Source of the DNA: an uncultured Christensenella sp.
GTDB taxonomy: Bacteria; Bacillota; Clostridia; Christensenellales; Borkfalkiaceae
Direction: 5' to 3'
Length of the DNA: 64,000 nt
Assembly: GCA_910585785.1 (NCBI GenBank)
Contig: CAJUEV010000007.1
Coordinates: 10,430-74,429 of the forward strand
This document shows positions 34,444-42,979 of this stretch, piece after piece. Made by a program: the position numbers and the translations under genes. The notes under the pieces are model-generated. The model was not told the origin of the DNA and ran no database searches. It worked only from the letters and a program-made list of their open reading frames with translations. Numbering within the stretch: the first letter of the stretch is position 1; each line of letters opens with the position of its first letter.

Positions 34444-36292
34444 CAACACGGAAGCGGCAACCCCCACCCCCGCCGAATGGACGCTCGTCAACCCAGATAT
34501 TGACCCGCTTACAGGTTGGCAAGCATTAAGCGACGACATCGGCGGCAAGCATAGTTTTTTAATTGAATATTACAAGCGTTGCCGTTCGGGTGAAATCATA
34601 ATCGGGCGCGAACTGAAAACCACGCTCGAAATGTTGATACAAGACATTTTTTGCGGCGGCGGCAAATACCGTTTTACGCTCGACGCGGCACATCGGCGTA
34701 TTGATTTTATCGAAAACGAAATAAAACATTTTCAAGCCCCCTTCGCGGGTAAGCCGTTTATTATGGCACTTTGTCAAAAGGCATTTACGGAGGCGATATT
34801 CGGGTTTTACGTTTACGATACCGAGTTGTCATACGGCGAAGGTTGGGTGCGCCGTTTTCAAGAAGTTTTATTCCTTGTCGCCCGCAAAAACGGAAAAACC
34901 CCGCTCGTTGGTGCGCTTGTGCTTGCCGAATGGTTTTGCGGCAAAATGGGTCAAGCGGTTATGTGTGCGTCAAACGATTATGCGCAAGCCGCGCTCGTTT
35001 TCAATGCTATTAACGCCTTCCGCGAAGAGTCGCGCACAATATCCCACGTTACCCGAAAAAACAATAAAGGCATATTTTTCGGTAACCCGAAGCAACGCAA
35101 AAAGACGGGTAAATTCTCGAAGCAAAACAAGGGGTCAATCGAATTGATGTCGGCGAAGCAGGGCGCGAAAGAAGGTCGAAACCTTACGCTCGTTATTGCC
35201 GACGAAATTCACGAAATGAAAGATAACTCGACCGTCTTGCCGCTTATAACGTCGGTATCAACGCAGGACGAGCCGCTTTATTTTGAAATCACGACGGAGG
35301 GTATTGTGCGCGACGGCTATCTTGACGCGCGGTTATCCGACGCGCGAAAGTCGCTTAAAGGCGAAGCGGAAACCGATACGTCGCGTTGGTTGATATGGCT
35401 ATACACGCAGGACAGCGAGGCGGAAATTTGGAACGATGAGCGCAGTTGGACGAAATCAAACCCGATGTACGGCATTGCGAAAAAGCCGTCATATTTGCGC
35501 AAAAAGGTTGACACGGCACGGCACAGCGGCGCAGACCGCGCGTTTATTCTTGCAAAAGACTTTAACATCAAGCAATTAGCGAGTAATGCGTGGTTGGAGG
35601 AAAAATACATTGATTGCCCCGCCACGTTTGATATTGCCGACTTTGCGGGCAGTTGGTGCATTATCGGGGTTGACCTTGCGGAAACAAATGACTTATGCGC
35701 TTGCACGTTTTTATTTATGCGCCCGAATGACCCCGTCAAATACTTGCACACAATGTATTTTGTAACGGCAGTCAAGGCGGGCGACGGGCAGTCGACCGAC
35801 TCCCCCACTAACCCCGAAAAAAAGAATTACATCGAATGGGCGGACGCGGGGCTTGTGCGTATCGTTCAAGACAACGTAATTGACGATACGGTCGTATCGG
35901 ACTACATTTGGGACGTATTCCAAAAACACCGCATACGCCCGCTTACGGTCGGTTACGACGAATGGCACGCGAAAGACTTTGCAAAGCAAATCGCGGCAAA
36001 ATTCGGCAAAGAAGTACCGCGCAAAATACGAATGACAACCGACGCGCTCAATGTGCCGACCCGTAACGTCGAAACCGATTTACGGGCGCGGCTTATCAAT
36101 TACAACAACAACGATATTTGCCGTTGGAACTTCCGCAACACAGCCGTCCGCGTCGATAAAAACGGGTTTGTTATGCCTTGTAAAATAAACGGCTATATCG
36201 GCAACAAGATTGACGGAACTATGTCAAAAGTAATCGCATACGCCGCATTACGCGAAGTTAAGTCGGCGTTTATGGCGAAAATAGGAGGCTAA
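34421..36292 (+). CDS. terL: Terminase large subunit
   Basis: The 623-residue ATPase-nuclease packages DNA into the prohead. The ATPase part has the variant Walker A of Terminase_1/YmfN-like proteins (LVARKNGKTPL) and Walker B LVIADEIHEM; the nuclease part begins at IGVDLAETND. GYDEWHAKDFAKQIA and the C-terminal block are as expected for HK97-type phages. The start overlaps the preceding gene and lacks a clear ribosome site, so coupling is likely. Confidence 0.9.
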   Translation: MTTTTTINNTEAATPTPAEWTLVNPDIDPLTGWQALSDDIGGKHSFLIEYYKRCRSGEIIIGRELKTTLEMLIQDIFCGGGKYRFTLDAAHRRIDFIENEIKHFQAPFAGKPFIMALCQKAFTEAIFGFYVYDTELSYGEGWVRRFQEVLFLVARKNGKTPLVGALVLAEWFCGKMGQAVMCASNDYAQAALVFNAINAFREESRTISHVTRKNNKGIFFGNPKQRKKTGKFSKQNKGSIELMSAKQGAKEGRNLTLVIADEIHEMKDNSTVLPLITSVSTQDEPLYFEITTEGIVRDGYLDARLSDARKSLKGEAETDTSRWLIWLYTQDSEAEIWNDERSWTKSNPMYGIAKKPSYLRKKVDTARHSGADRAFILAKDFNIKQLASNAWLEEKYIDCPATFDIADFAGSWCIIGVDLAETNDLCACTFLFMRPNDPVKYLHTMYFVTAVKAGDGQSTDSPTNPEKKNYIEWADAGLVRIVQDNVIDDTVVSDYIWDVFQKHRIRPLTVGYDEWHAKDFAKQIAAKFGKEVPRKIRMTTDALNVPTRNVETDLRARLINYNNNDICRWNFRNTAVRVDKNGFVMPCKINGYIGNKIDGTMSKVIAYAALREVKSAFMAKIGG

Positions 36293-36294
36293 TT

Positions 36295-36474
36295 ATGGGC
36301 GATAAACGCGACCCGCAAAACAAAAACGAAATATACGCGCGGAGCGTTCGTTGCCCCGTACATCACGCCGTAATCGGCAAATACGATGTGCGCGACGGCT
36401 TGATAAACGCGGTTTATTTATGCCCGAAATGCCGTCGGGAATATACCTACACAATACCACCGCGCAAACCGTGA
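36295..36474 (+). CDS. Small zinc-ribbon protein (Com-like, 59 aa)
   Basis: The ATG at 36295 directly follows the terL stop, with AGGAGGC as ribosome site. The product reads RSVRCPVHHAV and YLCPKCRREY, giving a two-knuckle Cys/His zinc ribbon like Com-type phage proteins. Function unknown. Confidence 0.65.
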   Translation: MGDKRDPQNKNEIYARSVRCPVHHAVIGKYDVRDGLINAVYLCPKCRREYTYTIPPRKP

Positions 36475-36508
36475 AAAAAACTTCTTAAAAGATTTTAACG
36501 AAAAACCG

Positions 36509-36538
36509 TTGACTTCGCGCCGCGCGTCGAGTTATAAT
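36509..36538 (+). promoter_or_regulatory. Promoter of the repeat RNA / head operon
   Basis: TTGACT, an 18-base spacer and TATAAT. Transcription would start near 36545, just before the repeat-rich leader. Confidence 0.75.
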
Positions 36539-36544
36539 GCGGTC

Positions 36545-36768
36545 AAATTGAATACACGCACCACCACCCCGCGCGGGTGAGTGCGCCGCAATCGCCTTGT
36601 ATTGCCGCCCGTTCGGGCGTGTGCGCCGTTGGTGTCTGATTATGGCATATCCACCGCCGACGCGGTGAGTGCGCCGCGATTATCTTTTAATCGCCACATA
36701 TCAAAACGAATGTGAGTGCGCCGATATTAACGAGTTTATTGCTCGTTACTATCGGCGCACTTTTTTTG
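36545..36768 (+). ncRNA. Structured leader or small RNA with four tandem repeat units and a terminator
   Basis: GTGAGTGCGCCG occurs at 36577, 36665 and 36712, with the variant GCGTGTGCGCCG at 36617; spacing is 40, 48 and 47 bases. Each copy is preceded by a small hairpin ending at its GTG (CACCC/GGGTG, CGCCCG/CGGGCG, CACCGC/GCGGTG, CACAT/ATGTG), and units 1, 3 and 4 are followed by another (GCAAT/ATTGC, GCGATTA/TAATCGC, AACGAG/CTCGTT). The last repeat pairs with ATCGGCGCACT, followed by TTTTTT, as an intrinsic terminator. It has its own promoter and ends 27 bases before the portal start, so it is either an attenuator or an independent phage RNA. Confidence 0.65.
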
Positions 36769-36794
36769 TTATTTTTCGCAAGGAGGCAAGCCGA

Positions 36795-38075
36795 TTGTCA
36801 ACGCTTAAAAACGCCATACACAATTTGCTCGGTTGGGATAGACCGACCGCGTATAACCGCGTTGTAAATGCAAATACGGTTTTATTTTCGTCGTTCGGCA
36901 AGGATATTACCGCGTCGGACATCGTAAAAACGGCGATACATCGCGTTTGCGAGGAAGTGTCAAAATGTAGTATCAAGTCGGTTATTGAAACGCAAAACCC
37001 GCACCGCATAACGGTCGCGGACGACGACATCAACCGCGTTTTGTGCGGGCGTGTAAACCCGATATGCGGACTTAAAGACTTTTTGTATAAATGCGCTTAC
37101 ATCGCGCTCGTCAATCGAAATTGTTTTATTTATTGGGCTTACGACGAAGTCCCGATAAAAGTTGACGGCAAAGATTATGTCAAGCGCGTTACGCGCGGTT
37201 TATACCCGCTTGAAAAAGCCCGCGTCAAACTCTACTATGCGGGCGACGAAATGCGGGCGGAATTACAAAGCGCGACGGGCGGCGGCGTTACGCTTGACTT
37301 ACCGTATAGCGATTTAATACATATTCGCGTCGGTTACGGCGCAAACCCGTATTTGGGCGGCGACGCAAACGGTCAAGCCGATTGGCGGGCAATTCTTAAA
37401 AATTTGCAAACTTTGCACGTTATACAGGAGTCTATCCCGAAATCGCTTGAAGCGTCTTTATCGTTGCACGGCATTTTGACAATGCGCACGGTTGTGGAAG
37501 CGGACAAACGCGAAATATCCCGCAAGGAATTTGAACAGCATTTATTTAACAGCGAGTACGGTATAGTCGCAACCGACTACGAGTCCGAATTTACGCCGAT
37601 ACAAATTGCAACGCAGGATATACCGCAAACCGTTTTGACGTTTTTGCGCGACGAAATTTTGTCGCCGTTCGGCGTTAGTGTACCGATATATCTCGGCAAG
37701 TACACTGACGACGATTTTACCGCGTTTTATCAAACGGCGGTCGAGCCGTTGCTTTTAACGATTGCCGAAGCAATGAAAATAACGCTCTTTACATCGGCGC
37801 AAATCGCGCACGGACGCACGATAAAATTTTACGACAAAGTTGTACAATCGCTATCGTTCGCCCGCCGTTTGGAAATTGCAAAGGCAACGCAAGAGGACGC
37901 GCTCTTATCCCGTCCCGAACGGCGCGAATTGTTGGGCTATGACCCCGACGACGAGCCGACCCGCGTATCGTTGAACTATATCGACGTATCAATCGCAAAT
38001 ACCTATCAATTAACGGCGTTGTCGCAGGGCAAAAAACCGACCGCGCCGAAGCAAAACAAGGAGGACGACGAATAA
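36795..38075 (+). CDS. Phage portal protein (HK97 type)
   Basis: A TTG at 36795, seven bases after AGGAGG plus spacer, starts a 426-residue protein; upstream in-frame codons fall inside the repeat RNA and are rejected. The body follows HK97-type portals: TASDIVKTAIHRVCEEVSK, the YPLEKARVKLYY strand region, IPKSLEASLSLHGILT and LSPFGVSVPIYLGKYTDDDF. It forms the ring through which DNA enters the head. Its stop overlaps the protease start. Confidence 0.9.
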   Translation: MSTLKNAIHNLLGWDRPTAYNRVVNANTVLFSSFGKDITASDIVKTAIHRVCEEVSKCSIKSVIETQNPHRITVADDDINRVLCGRVNPICGLKDFLYKCAYIALVNRNCFIYWAYDEVPIKVDGKDYVKRVTRGLYPLEKARVKLYYAGDEMRAELQSATGGGVTLDLPYSDLIHIRVGYGANPYLGGDANGQADWRAILKNLQTLHVIQESIPKSLEASLSLHGILTMRTVVEADKREISRKEFEQHLFNSEYGIVATDYESEFTPIQIATQDIPQTVLTFLRDEILSPFGVSVPIYLGKYTDDDFTAFYQTAVEPLLLTIAEAMKITLFTSAQIAHGRTIKFYDKVVQSLSFARRLEIAKATQEDALLSRPERRELLGYDPDDEPTRVSLNYIDVSIANTYQLTALSQGKKPTAPKQNKEDDE

Positions 38076-38776
38076 TGCCCGACGAAATCAAACCGTACAC
38101 CACCCCGCAATATATCAAGCGTTCTGCGCCCGACGGCAACCCTGCGCAAATCGACCCGTTAAAGGGCGTAATTGAAGGTTGCCCGATTGTATTCAATCAA
38201 AGGACGGCAATCGGCGACTTGTTTTACGAGGAAATCGACCCGCACGCGCTCGACGACGCGGATATATCCGACATCAAGTTTATGGTAAACCACGACGACG
38301 GAATGATACCGCTTGCACGCCACAGGCGCGGCAAACGGTCGACTATGGACGTTGAAATCAAGCCCGACGGTTTACACATCAAAACAACGCTTGACATTGA
38401 AAACAACGCGACCGCCCGCGAACTTTGCTCGGCGGTAACGCGCGGCGACATTGAGGATATGTCTTTTGCGTTCGGTGTTTTGGTATCGGGTTACGAATGG
38501 CGCGACCTCGACACGGATATGCCGACGCGCCGAATTACCAAAATATCAAAGGTTTTCGAAGTATCCGCTGTAAACGACGGCGCATACCCGCAAACTTCGA
38601 TATATGCCCGCTCCCCCGCCTCGTTGGATAACGACAAAATTGCGTTGGATAACGCAAAGGCGGCGGCGTTGGAAAATGAACAAAGGCGGCAAAGTGTCGA
38701 CTCGCAAGCGGCGTTAAAACTTGCGAAAGAAAAATTTTTATTTTTGGAGGAACAAAGAAACTATGAAAACCCTTAA
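38075..38776 (+). CDS. HK97-family prohead protease
   Basis: A serine protease that matures the prohead. The catalytic His is seen in FMVNHDD and the Ser in EDMSFAF, in the usual order, with an Asp/Glu-rich region between. 233 residues; the charged C-terminal coil may help scaffold. It overlaps the capsid gene by 14 bases. Confidence 0.88.
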   Translation: MPDEIKPYTTPQYIKRSAPDGNPAQIDPLKGVIEGCPIVFNQRTAIGDLFYEEIDPHALDDADISDIKFMVNHDDGMIPLARHRRGKRSTMDVEIKPDGLHIKTTLDIENNATARELCSAVTRGDIEDMSFAFGVLVSGYEWRDLDTDMPTRRITKISKVFEVSAVNDGAYPQTSIYARSPASLDNDKIALDNAKAAALENEQRRQSVDSQAALKLAKEKFLFLEEQRNYENP

Positions 38777-40013
38777 AGAATTGCAGGAAGCCCGCGCCGC
38801 CCTTTTAGCGGAAGCGGCAAAAGCAGAAACCACCGCCGACCGCCTTGCGGAAATTCGCAAGCAGGTTGACGGGCTTAACCTTGCCATTACCGAATTGCGC
38901 AAGGACGAAGCGGAAGCGGCGGCAAAAGAAGAGCGCGACGCGGCACGCCCCGCGAACGGCGGCGCACCCGCTCCGACTCCCGTTATCGTACACGACGACG
39001 CAAAGGTCGACGCGCAGAAGCGCACCGCCGAAAATGCGGAAGCGGTCGAGAAGCGTGCGAAATCGCTTAAAAGCGGCGAAAAGACAACGCTCGAACATCG
39101 CGCCGTTGCGTCCTCTTCCACCGCGCTCGGCACGGTTGCAAGCGGCGATATTGCCCCCGCTTTTGAACAGGTTGGAACGCTTGACAAACTTGTCAACGAA
39201 TTGCACCTCGAAGGCACGGGCGCGGAAAGTTACAAAAAGCCGTTCGCAAAAAATATCGCCGAAGGCGGCATAACGAAAGAAGGCGCAGACTACCACACCG
39301 CCGAGCCGACGTTCGATTATGCGTCGATTAACAAGGTAAAAATCACGGCTTACGCCGAAGTCAACGAAGAGGTCGAGAAATTGCCCGCCGCGCGTTACGT
39401 TGCGGAAATCGAAAGCGCGGTCATTGGCGCATTGCGCAAAAAGATTATCGGACAAATAATCGACGGAAGCGGCACGGACGAACTTGTCGGCATTATCAAC
39501 GCGCCGACAAGCATTATTACGACGGCACAGCGTAAAACCGTTGCCACCATTGACGAAAACACGCTCGACAGCCTTATTTTCAAGTACGGCGGCGACGAAG
39601 ATGTCGAAGGCGACGCTTATATTGTGCTTAACAAATTAACGCTTGAAGAGTTTGCGAAAGTCAAAGGCTCGGACAAACGCCGCGCATACGACATTGTTGT
39701 GCGTGGAAATACGGGAACGATTAACGGCATACCGTTTGTTTGCACGTCGAAACTTGCCGCCTTCGGTGCGGTTACGGCGGGCAACCCTTATTTGATTTAC
39801 GGCAAATTGAAGGGTTACGAATTGGCGTACTTTGCCGACATCGAAGTTACGAAATCGTCCGACTACAAATTCAAACAGGGCGTAACAGCGTTCAAAGCGT
39901 CCGTATTCGTCGGCGGCTCACCCGCGATGTACAACGGCTTTATGACCGTGCAGAAGGCGGCGGGTACGCAGGAAACAAAGACAAACGCCGAAACCCCGAA
40001 AACGGGCGATTAA
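38763..40013 (+). CDS. Major capsid protein (HK97 gp5 type)
   Basis: The ATG at 38763 lies behind GGAGG. The first 100 residues are a coiled-coil delta domain (LKELQEARAALLAEAAKAE), removed or used as scaffold. From about 115 the HK97 fold is apparent: GTVASGDIAPAFEQV, YAEVNEEVEKLPAARYVAEIE, GSGTDELVGIINA and a C-terminal KFKQGVTAFKASVFVGG. 416 residues. Confidence 0.9.
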   Translation: MKTLKELQEARAALLAEAAKAETTADRLAEIRKQVDGLNLAITELRKDEAEAAAKEERDAARPANGGAPAPTPVIVHDDAKVDAQKRTAENAEAVEKRAKSLKSGEKTTLEHRAVASSSTALGTVASGDIAPAFEQVGTLDKLVNELHLEGTGAESYKKPFAKNIAEGGITKEGADYHTAEPTFDYASINKVKITAYAEVNEEVEKLPAARYVAEIESAVIGALRKKIIGQIIDGSGTDELVGIINAPTSIITTAQRKTVATIDENTLDSLIFKYGGDEDVEGDAYIVLNKLTLEEFAKVKGSDKRRAYDIVVRGNTGTINGIPFVCTSKLAAFGAVTAGNPYLIYGKLKGYELAYFADIEVTKSSDYKFKQGVTAFKASVFVGGSPAMYNGFMTVQKAAGTQETKTNAETPKTGD

Positions 40014-40080
40014 AATTGGTTTTTAGTTGCGGGTCGGCGCAAGAGCCGATACAAAACGGTATTACGTTAAGGAGGTCGAA

Positions 40081-40341
40081 ATGCAACAAGACATCGACAA
40101 CATCTTGTATAAAATGGGCTACTATGACGCAGACCCGCAACTAAAAGAAACCGTAAAGGGCTATATCAAAGTCGCGGAAGAATTTATGCTCGATAGCGGC
40201 GTACCGCAAGACCGTTTGGGAACGCAACGCGCGTACGCAATCAAAGCACTTTTCGCCGACGCTTTTGATAAAGGCACACCCGACGACGTAATCAAGAAGG
40301 ACGGAATGGTTGTCGCGCTTATCGCGCAATTACGGAGATAA
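40081..40341 (+). CDS. Head-tail connector-like protein (gp6 type)
   Basis: The ATG at 40081 follows AAGGAGG. The 86-residue helical product occupies the position of gp6-like DNA-packaging connectors after the capsid gene. The assignment rests on size, helical character and order. Confidence 0.6.
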   Translation: MQQDIDNILYKMGYYDADPQLKETVKGYIKVAEEFMLDSGVPQDRLGTQRAYAIKALFADAFDKGTPDDVIKKDGMVVALIAQLRR

Positions 40342-40342
40342 T

Positions 40343-40753
40343 ATGGCAAAACAAACGGTAAAAGAACGCCGCACGCTTGTCAAATTCGCCGTACAGCGCA
40401 CGACACACATCGCGGGAAAAGGTGCGTCGACAACGTGGGAAACAATATCGGTCAAAATAGGCGAAGCCGACGACGGCTCGCCTATAATGACAGATTGCTT
40501 TTATTGCGAATGGTTAAACGCATACGGGCAAACGGCAACGCAACAGCAAGCCGACGGCGTAATACGCCCCGCCCGCTTGCGCTTGCCGTTCGTTAAAGCA
40601 GTTTACGACGCACTTATCGCGCGGGACGTGCGAATTTACTTGCGCGGCATAAAAGACGACGCGCACACGTTTTGTCTTGCAGGGGCGGCGGATAACTACC
40701 TTGAACAAAACAAAATGATTGAACTACAAGTCAAAAAGTACGAGGGCAAATAA
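40343..40753 (+). CDS. Head closure / head-tail adaptor protein
   Basis: 136 residues, mainly beta, following the connector by one base. Position and the W-x(n)-RIYLRG-like strands fit SPP1 gp16-type adaptors. The family is not certain. Confidence 0.6.
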   Translation: MAKQTVKERRTLVKFAVQRTTHIAGKGASTTWETISVKIGEADDGSPIMTDCFYCEWLNAYGQTATQQQADGVIRPARLRLPFVKAVYDALIARDVRIYLRGIKDDAHTFCLAGAADNYLEQNKMIELQVKKYEGK

Positions 40754-41169
40754 TGAACGTAACGGCGATAATACAAAAAATACTCGACGACACCCTTTTG
40801 CCGTTCGGCGTAATAACAAACCACTTGCGGCGCGTTGAAACGGACAATATCGCAAATTCGCAAGTCGATGTAAACGCCGACGAGTACGTCGTTTATAAAA
40901 TCGTATCAAATCGCCCGAAAACATACGGCGACGGCAATGCAAAGACCCGCCGCGTGTATATCGACGTGAATTACTATTACTTGTACGAAAAACACGACCC
41001 CCGCTATTCGGGCGTTGACGAACGCTTAAAGGCTATCAAACGCGCCGTATTGCAAGACCCGCATTTTGCGCTCGCAAACGACGAAAGCGATATACCCGAC
41101 AGCAACAACCCGTATCGCGGCGTAAACATTGAGTTTGTGTACATCGGGACGGTTGATTATGGCAAATAA
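40753..41169 (+). CDS. Tail terminator-like protein
   Basis: The start overlaps the previous stop by one base. The 138-residue alpha/beta product (ADEYVVYKIVSNRPKTYGDG, RRVYIDVNYYYLYEK in blocks) has the size and place of tail completion proteins that cap the tail tube. Confidence 0.6.
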   Translation: MNVTAIIQKILDDTLLPFGVITNHLRRVETDNIANSQVDVNADEYVVYKIVSNRPKTYGDGNAKTRRVYIDVNYYYLYEKHDPRYSGVDERLKAIKRAVLQDPHFALANDESDIPDSNNPYRGVNIEFVYIGTVDYGK

Positions 41170-41593
41170 AGGCATATCGACGGGACACATCGCGCTCGAC
41201 GAATTGCCCGAAGCGTTGACGGGAATTTTAACCGATTTTCAACACGCAAACTTTGAAGCGCGGCAACAGGCGGTACAAAAGGGCGCGGAGGTTTTCAAAG
41301 ACGCGGTCGAAGCCGTAACGCCCCGCGACACGGGCGAAATGGCGCAGTCTTGGCAAATCAAGACAAAGTACAAAGACCGCCGATATGTCGGAAATACACG
41401 CGTTGCAAGCGGCGACGTGCGCCGTAAAACAAAAGACGGCTCAAAAGGCGAAGCGCGGCAAGACGTACCATTGTCAAACGTACTTGAATATGGCGACAAC
41501 CCGCATAACGGTTTTATCCGCCGTTGTTTTGACGAAACCGAGCCGCAAATCTTTGAAGCAATCAAAAACACCATTAAAAACGGAGGCAAATAA
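41159..41593 (+). CDS. HK97 gp10-like tail component
   Basis: The ATG at 41159 overlaps the previous gene by 11 bases. VTPRDTGEMAQSWQIK is the signature region of HK97 gp10-type proteins, and the C-terminal NPHNGFIRRCFDETEPQ block also agrees. It joins the tail to the head. Confidence 0.78.
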   Translation: MANKGISTGHIALDELPEALTGILTDFQHANFEARQQAVQKGAEVFKDAVEAVTPRDTGEMAQSWQIKTKYKDRRYVGNTRVASGDVRRKTKDGSKGEARQDVPLSNVLEYGDNPHNGFIRRCFDETEPQIFEAIKNTIKNGGK

Positions 41594-41596
41594 AAA

Positions 41597-42259
41597 ATGA
41601 CAAACAGCAAGGCGGCAACGCCCGCAAAAAATCTTATACGTTTTAATATCCGTAATGCAAAGTACGCCTTCCCCGCCGACAATGGCGAGTATGGCGATTT
41701 TGTGCCTATGGGTACATCAACAAAAATGGCACTTGAAACCGACTCGTCCGAAAAAGAAGTCTACGGCGACGGCGAGTGCATTATTCACTACATCAACGAA
41801 AAGGGCAAAACGGGAACGCTTACGCAAAACAATATTTGCGACGAGTACGAAATCGCGTGCGGACGGCAGGTAATGACCGTCGACGGGCTTGCGCAGGTTA
41901 AGCCGACCAAAAACACCCCGCACATCATTTATTTTGAAACGTGCGCAATGGACGGCGATAACGAAATATCGGTCGCAAAAACGATGTTGTACGGCGTTAC
42001 GTCCACCCGCCCCGCCGAAAATTACGACCAAAATAACGGCGAAATCAACGAGTCGTCGTTCGATGTGCCGCTTAAAATCAAGGGTATCAAAGCACTTGCG
42101 TCGGACGGCAAGGTTTACGTCGACGCAAAAGGTAACAACCGTGTTGTATGGCAGTTGACGAAAACGCCCGATATGGAGGGTTATGACACGTTCGGCGACA
42201 AGGTGGTTATCCCGAAAATGCTTGCGGGCGCGGAAGCGGACGCGGGCACGGGCGCATAA
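41597..42259 (+). CDS. Major tail tube protein
   Basis: A 220-residue beta-rich protein (FRLxNAKYAFPA-like N-terminus, VYGDGECIIHY, RPAENYDQNNGEINESSFDVPL in blocks) of the phi13-type major tail family. It stands between gp10 and the chaperone genes as expected and would form the non-contractile tube. Confidence 0.82.
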   Translation: MTNSKAATPAKNLIRFNIRNAKYAFPADNGEYGDFVPMGTSTKMALETDSSEKEVYGDGECIIHYINEKGKTGTLTQNNICDEYEIACGRQVMTVDGLAQVKPTKNTPHIIYFETCAMDGDNEISVAKTMLYGVTSTRPAENYDQNNGEINESSFDVPLKIKGIKALASDGKVYVDAKGNNRVVWQLTKTPDMEGYDTFGDKVVIPKMLAGAEADAGTGA

Positions 42260-42271
42260 TCGGAGGGCGAT

Positions 42272-42667
42272 ATGATAAATACGACTTTACCCGTACTTGA
42301 AACGGAACTCGACGAAGCGAAGGGCGAACTTATCCGCAAAACGCACGACATCAAGTGCAAAATCGACGTATCGGTATTTGCCGAGCGGCGTTGGGAAGAG
42401 AACTTCCCCGCAAACGCAAAGACCGAAACGATTTTTGCATACGTTGAACGAATGAACGGAAAAGACCTTAAAAACCCCGCATACCTTTTGTCGAACTTAA
42501 AGGCGATTTATTGCTTTATCGTAAGCGACGAAATTGCCGACTTCGACTCGTTTTTGCAAATGTTTGATATGTCGGACATCGAATACTTGACGCGGCTCAT
42601 TAACAAAATCAAGTTTGTTTTTGAAATCGCGTTAAAGGCGACAACAACGAACGCAAAAAACTCGTAA
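42272..42667 (+). CDS. Tail assembly chaperone, upstream frame (gpG-like)
   Basis: A 131-residue helical protein in the gpG position between the tube and tape-measure genes. Near its 3' end codons GCA-AAA-AAC contain the slippery heptamer A-AAA-AAC (42655-42661), just before the stop at 42665. A -1 shift there joins it to the downstream frame. Confidence 0.75.
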   Translation: MINTTLPVLETELDEAKGELIRKTHDIKCKIDVSVFAERRWEENFPANAKTETIFAYVERMNGKDLKNPAYLLSNLKAIYCFIVSDEIADFDSFLQMFDMSDIEYLTRLINKIKFVFEIALKATTTNAKNS

Positions 42668-42975
42668 CGCACGGGCAGGAATATACGCGGCTATCGGGTA
42701 TATATGCGAAATTAAACCCGCAACCCGAAGCCGCAAAACCTTTACCCGTGCCGCGTTACATAACACTTATGCAAAAATGCGTCGAACATAGAATACCCGA
42801 CGCAATTATCACAAATTCACATTTTAACGACCTTTACGTCTTGATAATGTCGATTGATATTGCGAACTTAAAACACGCAATACAGCAAGCACGGAAAGCG
42901 CAAAACAAAAACAGCAATTACAACGTGCGCGACGTATCGGCGGCGGAAGCGGTCAAATTCTTAAAAGGAGGCTAA
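42272..42975 (+). CDS. Tail assembly chaperone, -1 frameshift fusion (gpGT-like)
   Basis: After a -1 slip at A-AAA-AAC (42655-42661) reading continues without a stop through KLVTHGQEYTRLSG to the end of the second frame at 42975, giving about 234 residues. The downstream frame has no ribosome site or ATG of its own, and gpG/gpGT frameshifting at this place is a conserved feature of long-tailed phages. The tape-measure gene follows after four bases. Confidence 0.75.
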
Positions 42976-42979
42976 ACCT

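Noticed and set aside
36577..36723. Four 12-base repeats considered as a CRISPR array
   Set aside because: Repeats are too short, spacers are themselves hairpins, one copy is degenerate and no cas gene is present. A structured RNA explains them better.
42748..42975. Separate small gene after the tail chaperone
   Set aside because: It has only a GTG without ribosome site; the slippery heptamer and open -1 frame explain it as the second part of the chaperone.
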